64,000 bases of DNA, taken from positions 62,001 through 126,000 of the forward strand of contig JACKIV010000005.1 of the NCBI GenBank assembly GCA_020638285.1. Direction: 5' to 3'. Within the stretch, counting starts at the first letter, position 1. Every line of letters begins with the position of its first letter. The notes under the pieces were generated by a model. The model was not told where the DNA came from and searched no databases. It was given only the letters and a program-made list of their open reading frames with translations. This DNA comes from Rhodospirillales bacterium (GTDB lineage Bacteria; Pseudomonadota; Alphaproteobacteria; Micavibrionales; Micavibrionaceae). The position numbers and the translations under genes were made by a program. Below, piece by piece: positions 60,720 through 64,000 of the stretch.

Positions 60720-61891
60720 GCCCGTACGTCTTTCTCCGGAAAACGCGTTTTTCTGAAAGCGGACTGGAGCACCGCCATCGGGCAGAGTCCCTCACGGGCC
60801 GGGCCCAGAAGATACCAGAACCCGCACAGCGGCCCAAAAACCGAAAACCCCATCAAGACAAGCCCCCATGAGTTTTGGCGTGAAATATTAAAGGCCGCAA
60901 GAAAGAGACTTTCGATAACGACCACGCCTCCAACCGCAGCCAAAACCCGCCACCCTTGCCCCCGCCGCTCTGCCGGACCAAGCAGGAGAAAAAACAGACT
61001 CATGACTGTAAAAGCAGGCGCCAGAAAGGGCACAATCAGGCGTTTTGCAACCTCGACCCCGAACTGACGACGGTTTTCCTGATCTCTCACCACGTTGGGA
61101 TCGGGCCGGAACAATTCAAACAAAGTCCGCTCGTCCGGCTCTCGCCACCGTTGACCAACGGGTGCATCCTCCGGAATATCAATGGTGTAGCGCTCAAAAT
61201 CCAGCCGCCGCAGTGTACGTGTCCCGGGGACGTACTCTTGCCGCGACCCATCATAAACGACGACCTGTTGCCCTTGATCCCCCAGAACAAGAACACCCCG
61301 TTTCGCCAGAACAGTCACAGGCGGATCCACAGATTCTCGTGCATCGTGGATCAATATCCCCTCCATCTCGCCTTCTGCGGAGCGTTTGCGCACGTACACC
61401 GTCAGTCCGGATCCAACGGAATTAAAGACACCCTCGCGGAACATCAGGGTTGAATAATGAGCCTTGATAATCTGACGCATCGATTGCATCCCCGACAAAG
61501 ACACGGGCGCAAGCCATGATGTGACAAAAAGGAGAAAAACACCCCCGCCAACCGCCAGCAAAATCGCCGCACGTCCGATCCTCAGGGCCGAAACTCCTGC
61601 GGCACGCAGAATCACGATTTCGCTATCCATCAGCATTCGGTTATACACAAAAACCGTGGCGGCCATCAGGGAAACAGGCAGAATAATTTCCAGAAAGCGC
61701 GGGAGAGCCAGCAGAGTTAAAACCCAGAAAGATGCCGCAGAAGCCCCTGACTCCATAACCAGCTCCAAAAACCGCAGAGACTGTGTCAGGAAGATCACGA
61801 TGGTCAGGGCAAGCGCAACAAAACCGGTCGCCAGACTCATCTGGCGAAGGACATATCGATCGAAAACGCCCGTGGAAAGCTTCATTGCCAT
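60716..61891 (-). CDS. lptF: LPS export permease LptF
   Basis: Partner of LptG. 391 residues with the same layout: N-terminal helices ('FDRYVLRQMSLATGFVALAL', 'FLELVMESGASAASFWVLTLLALPRFLEIILPVSLMAATVF'), a periplasmic beta-rich domain, and three C-terminal helices. It starts at 61891 or two codons later; neither has a good Shine-Dalgarno. It is co-translated with lptG through a 4-base overlap. The lptFG region is enriched in GTACG/CGTAC. Confidence 0.92.
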   Translation of the reverse strand: MAMKLSTGVFDRYVLRQMSLATGFVALALTIVIFLTQSLRFLELVMESGASAASFWVLTLLALPRFLEIILPVSLMAATVFVYNRMLMDSEIVILRAAGVSALRIGRAAILLAVGGGVFLLFVTSWLAPVSLSGMQSMRQIIKAHYSTLMFREGVFNSVGSGLTVYVRKRSAEGEMEGILIHDARESVDPPVTVLAKRGVLVLGDQGQQVVVYDGSRQEYVPGTRTLRRLDFERYTIDIPEDAPVGQRWREPDERTLFELFRPDPNVVRDQENRRQFGVEVAKRLIVPFLAPAFTVMSLFFLLLGPAERRGQGWRVLAAVGGVVVIESLFLAAFNISRQNSWGLVLMGFSVFGPLCGFWYLLGPAREGLCPMAVLQSAFRKTRFPEKDVRA

Positions 61892-61956
61892 TGGATATAC
61901 CCCGATCGGGGCACAGATGCCAGAGTCCTGTTTTGAAACCCCGAAAATGACGCCGA

Positions 61957-64000
61957 TCAGGCCTTATCGAAAACACTCAAATCGCCGTTATACCCGGCCA
62001 GAAATTCGAGGAACTTGTCACCGGGCATCGGGCGTGCATAGCGATATCCTTGAACCTCGTCGCACCCTTCGCCTTTCAGGAAGTTTTCGTGATCTTTTGT
62101 CTCCACGCCCTCGGCGATAACTTTCAGGTTAAGCGAATGGCCAAGCCCAACGATGGTCCGCGCAATCGACGCATCGTCCGGATTGTTGAGAGCGTTGCGG
62201 ATAAAAGACTGGTCGATCTTGAGACGATCAATCGGAAATTGTCGCAGATAGGACAGGGACGAATAACCCGTTCCAAAATCGTCAATGGCGATCTCGACCC
62301 CCAGACCATGAAGCCGCTGAAGCGTCTGGACTGTGTGCTGAATGTCATCCATAAAGACGCTTTCTGTGACTTCGAGTTCAAGCCGCGTGGGCGGTAGGCC
62401 CGCTTCCTGCAACACACGATCGACATAGGCAACGATGTCGCTTTGGTGGAACTGTGCACCGGACAGGTTGACAGCAACGCGGACCCCATGCCCTTCCGGC
62501 GTGGTCCACTTGGCTGCGGCAATACAGGCCTGCTGCATCACCCATTCCCCAATGGGAACGATCAGGCCCGACTGCTCGGCCACGGGAATAAAATCAGCAG
62601 GCGAGATAAACGTCCCGCCCTGTTTGCTATTATCCGGTTTGAACCAGCGCAGCAGCGCCTCAGCCCCGATCAGGCGACCAGAACGCAGATCGAACTGCGG
62701 CTGGTAATACAGACTGAGTTGATTGCTCTCCAGCGCATCACGCAAATCCCGCAGCATCTGGAATCTATGCTGCACTGCGCGATCGAAGTCCTCGGAATAT
62801 TCACGAACCGAATCTCGTCCGTCTTCCTTGGCGCGGTTCAGGGCGATATCAGCATTTTTCAAAACCTGATCCGGGTCAACAGCATCGTCCGGAAAGGTCG
62901 CCACACCGATAGATGCACGAATCTGGAAATTCTCATTAAACACGCTGAAGGGGTGCGAACGAATGACATTGATGATTCTCTCACCGACCTCGCGGGCAGT
63001 TGTAGCCCCGTCCCGCAAGGGGGTCATGATAGCAAATTCGTCCTCTCCCGTCCGGGCGACAGTGGCTTGTTCCGGCAGAGCAGCACGCAAGCGCTTTCCG
63101 ATAGCGCGTAAAATCGCATCTCCGACATTGTGTCCCATCGAGTCGTTGATGTCCTTGAAATGGTCAAGATCAAGGGTAATCACGGCAAAGCGCGGCTGGG
63201 ACTCAATTCCGTCAGGTCGGGCCTGATCCGAAAGTTTCTGGACGAACAGCGTCCGGTTAGGCAGACCCGTCAGGCTGTCATAATAGGCAAGTTTGTGGAT
63301 CTGGTCTTCTGCGGCACCTTTGATCTGGCGCATGTTTTCCGCATTCTGTCGAATCAGACGATGGGCAAGAGCAATTGCACCTCCGATCTCGTCGTTCGGA
63401 TCAAAAGGCGAATCGGGAATTTTCGGATTTTCCGGATTCTCCGTCGCAGTTAAAAGAGTCTGGCGCATAAACAAAATCGGCTCCAGAAGCCAGTGCCCCA
63501 GCGCCACCATGAGAACAGACGTCACAAAAGCCGACATCAAGAGCATAATCAAAATCGTCTGTTCGACATAGGAATACACCTGACGCGGAACAGTTTCAGC
63601 ATCAATACGAGCCACAATGACAAAGGGCCGACGCAGATCCTGCGGACGGAAAACCACTTCGTACCAATTCCCGTCATAGTGAGTTTTGTAAAGAGACGAG
63701 ACATCCAGAACGGTAATGACGGTGGGCGCGCCATAGGTCCGGATGAGATTTAGGTCGGAAGAATAAACGGCTACGCCCTTGACCTTGGTCGTTGCGAAAA
63801 GCCGCTCCAGACTCTCCTCGGGAATAGGGGGCGCCAGAAGATCCATGATCCGGGAGTTGATAAGCGGCGCAATAGACGAACGAGCGGTTTCAACCAGCTC
63901 ATTCAGGCGAGAATTTTCATAGTCCCGGATCGTCATACTCAAAATGCCGGCCTGAACCGCCATGATGGTCAAAAAGACGACGAGCGTAATGCGCCAGCTG
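61957..64000 (-). CDS. GGDEF-EAL c-di-GMP signalling protein (partial, N-terminus beyond the window)
   Basis: At least 680 residues; the frame stays open at 64000 and reads as a transmembrane helix ('WRITLVVFLTIMAVQAGIL'), so the start lies outside. A periplasmic sensor region, a second helix with a HAMP-like segment (about base 63480), then GGDEF and EAL. The GGDEF signature is 'RTGEDEF', so the cyclase may be inactive. The EAL part keeps 'EALLRW', 'DDFGTGYSSL', 'KIDQSFI' and 'AEGVET', so phosphodiesterase activity is likely. Net role: probably lowers c-di-GMP in response to a periplasmic signal. Confidence 0.93.
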   Translation of the reverse strand, partial: SWRITLVVFLTIMAVQAGILSMTIRDYENSRLNELVETARSSIAPLINSRIMDLLAPPIPEESLERLFATTKVKGVAVYSSDLNLIRTYGAPTVITVLDVSSLYKTHYDGNWYEVVFRPQDLRRPFVIVARIDAETVPRQVYSYVEQTILIMLLMSAFVTSVLMVALGHWLLEPILFMRQTLLTATENPENPKIPDSPFDPNDEIGGAIALAHRLIRQNAENMRQIKGAAEDQIHKLAYYDSLTGLPNRTLFVQKLSDQARPDGIESQPRFAVITLDLDHFKDINDSMGHNVGDAILRAIGKRLRAALPEQATVARTGEDEFAIMTPLRDGATTAREVGERIINVIRSHPFSVFNENFQIRASIGVATFPDDAVDPDQVLKNADIALNRAKEDGRDSVREYSEDFDRAVQHRFQMLRDLRDALESNQLSLYYQPQFDLRSGRLIGAEALLRWFKPDNSKQGGTFISPADFIPVAEQSGLIVPIGEWVMQQACIAAAKWTTPEGHGVRVAVNLSGAQFHQSDIVAYVDRVLQEAGLPPTRLELEVTESVFMDDIQHTVQTLQRLHGLGVEIAIDDFGTGYSSLSYLRQFPIDRLKIDQSFIRNALNNPDDASIARTIVGLGHSLNLKVIAEGVETKDHENFLKGEGCDEVQGYRYARPMPGDKFLEFLAGYNGDLSVFDKA

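Overview
The window looks like a chromosomal segment of an alphaproteobacterium of moderately high GC (by eye about 55-60%). The indicators are a C4-pathway 5-aminolevulinate synthase (hemA), a FYDLN-type TIGR02300 zinc-ribbon protein, a circularly permuted two-piece tmRNA gene, a long-form hibernation factor, a DUF465 protein, an NDUFA9-like protein and an LptF/LptG pair. The lineage is probably outside the well-studied orders (a Rhodospirillales- or Micavibrio-like bacterium would fit), but this is inference. I see no tRNA or rRNA genes, insertion sequences, prophage or CRISPR array.

Layout. 0-8.2 kb: a partial gene, a hypothetical protein, a large FecR-domain/FG-GAP propeller protein, single-chain glycyl-tRNA synthetase with an AT-rich internal block, PurU, and two unknown proteins behind a strong sigma70-type promoter. 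8.2-18 kb: CysQ-like phosphatase, HAD hydrolase, a PetR-like response regulator, pyruvate kinase, an O-antigen-ligase-like membrane protein overlapping a flippase, HPF, PyrB, and an unusual HEQGH-motif protein. 18-24 kb: a possible sigma54-driven 39-residue gene with its own terminator, hemA, an intergenic repeat cluster, PrmA, TIGR02300, RsmC, and a CheY-like regulator with a pseudo-Hpt partner. 23.8-29.6 kb: a minus-strand run (CDF transporter, polysaccharide deacetylase, SAM-hydrolase-like protein, AlgF, AlgI, PP2C phosphatase) that looks like an exopolysaccharide modification locus without AlgJ/AlgX.

29.6-44 kb: class III ribonucleotide reductase NrdD preceded by two NrdR-like boxes, an orphan HTH/coiled-coil protein, YggT, FolD, an esterase, AspRS, DUF465, a hypothetical protein, NDUFA9-like, SurA-like, an RsuA-family pseudouridine synthase, two glycosyltransferases, an ArsR-family repressor and an SDR. 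44-52 kb: PriA, MnmA, Gpt, an alpha/beta-hydrolase lacking the usual serine, L35-L20, a MATE transporter, DUF167. 51.7-64 kb: permuted tmRNA, an orphan IcmT-like protein, HslV without HslU, a small secreted protein, AcpS, DUF2062, TerD, a visibly damaged glmU, GlmS, NAD kinase, LptG/LptF, and a GGDEF-EAL protein that runs off the window.

Two themes recur. Cell-surface chemistry: GlmU/GlmS feed UDP-GlcNAc, LptFG exports LPS, and flippase, ligase, glycosyltransferases, deacetylase and AlgI/AlgF build or decorate polysaccharide. Second, partner genes are missing from their usual places: nrdG, hslU, algJ/X, infC, pyrC and a histidine kinase are not adjacent where expected. The most actionable items are the broken glmU, the tandem-looking tmRNA tag, the AT-rich GlyRS insert, the sigma54-like small gene and the patchy enrichment of the CGTAC/GTACG pentamer.
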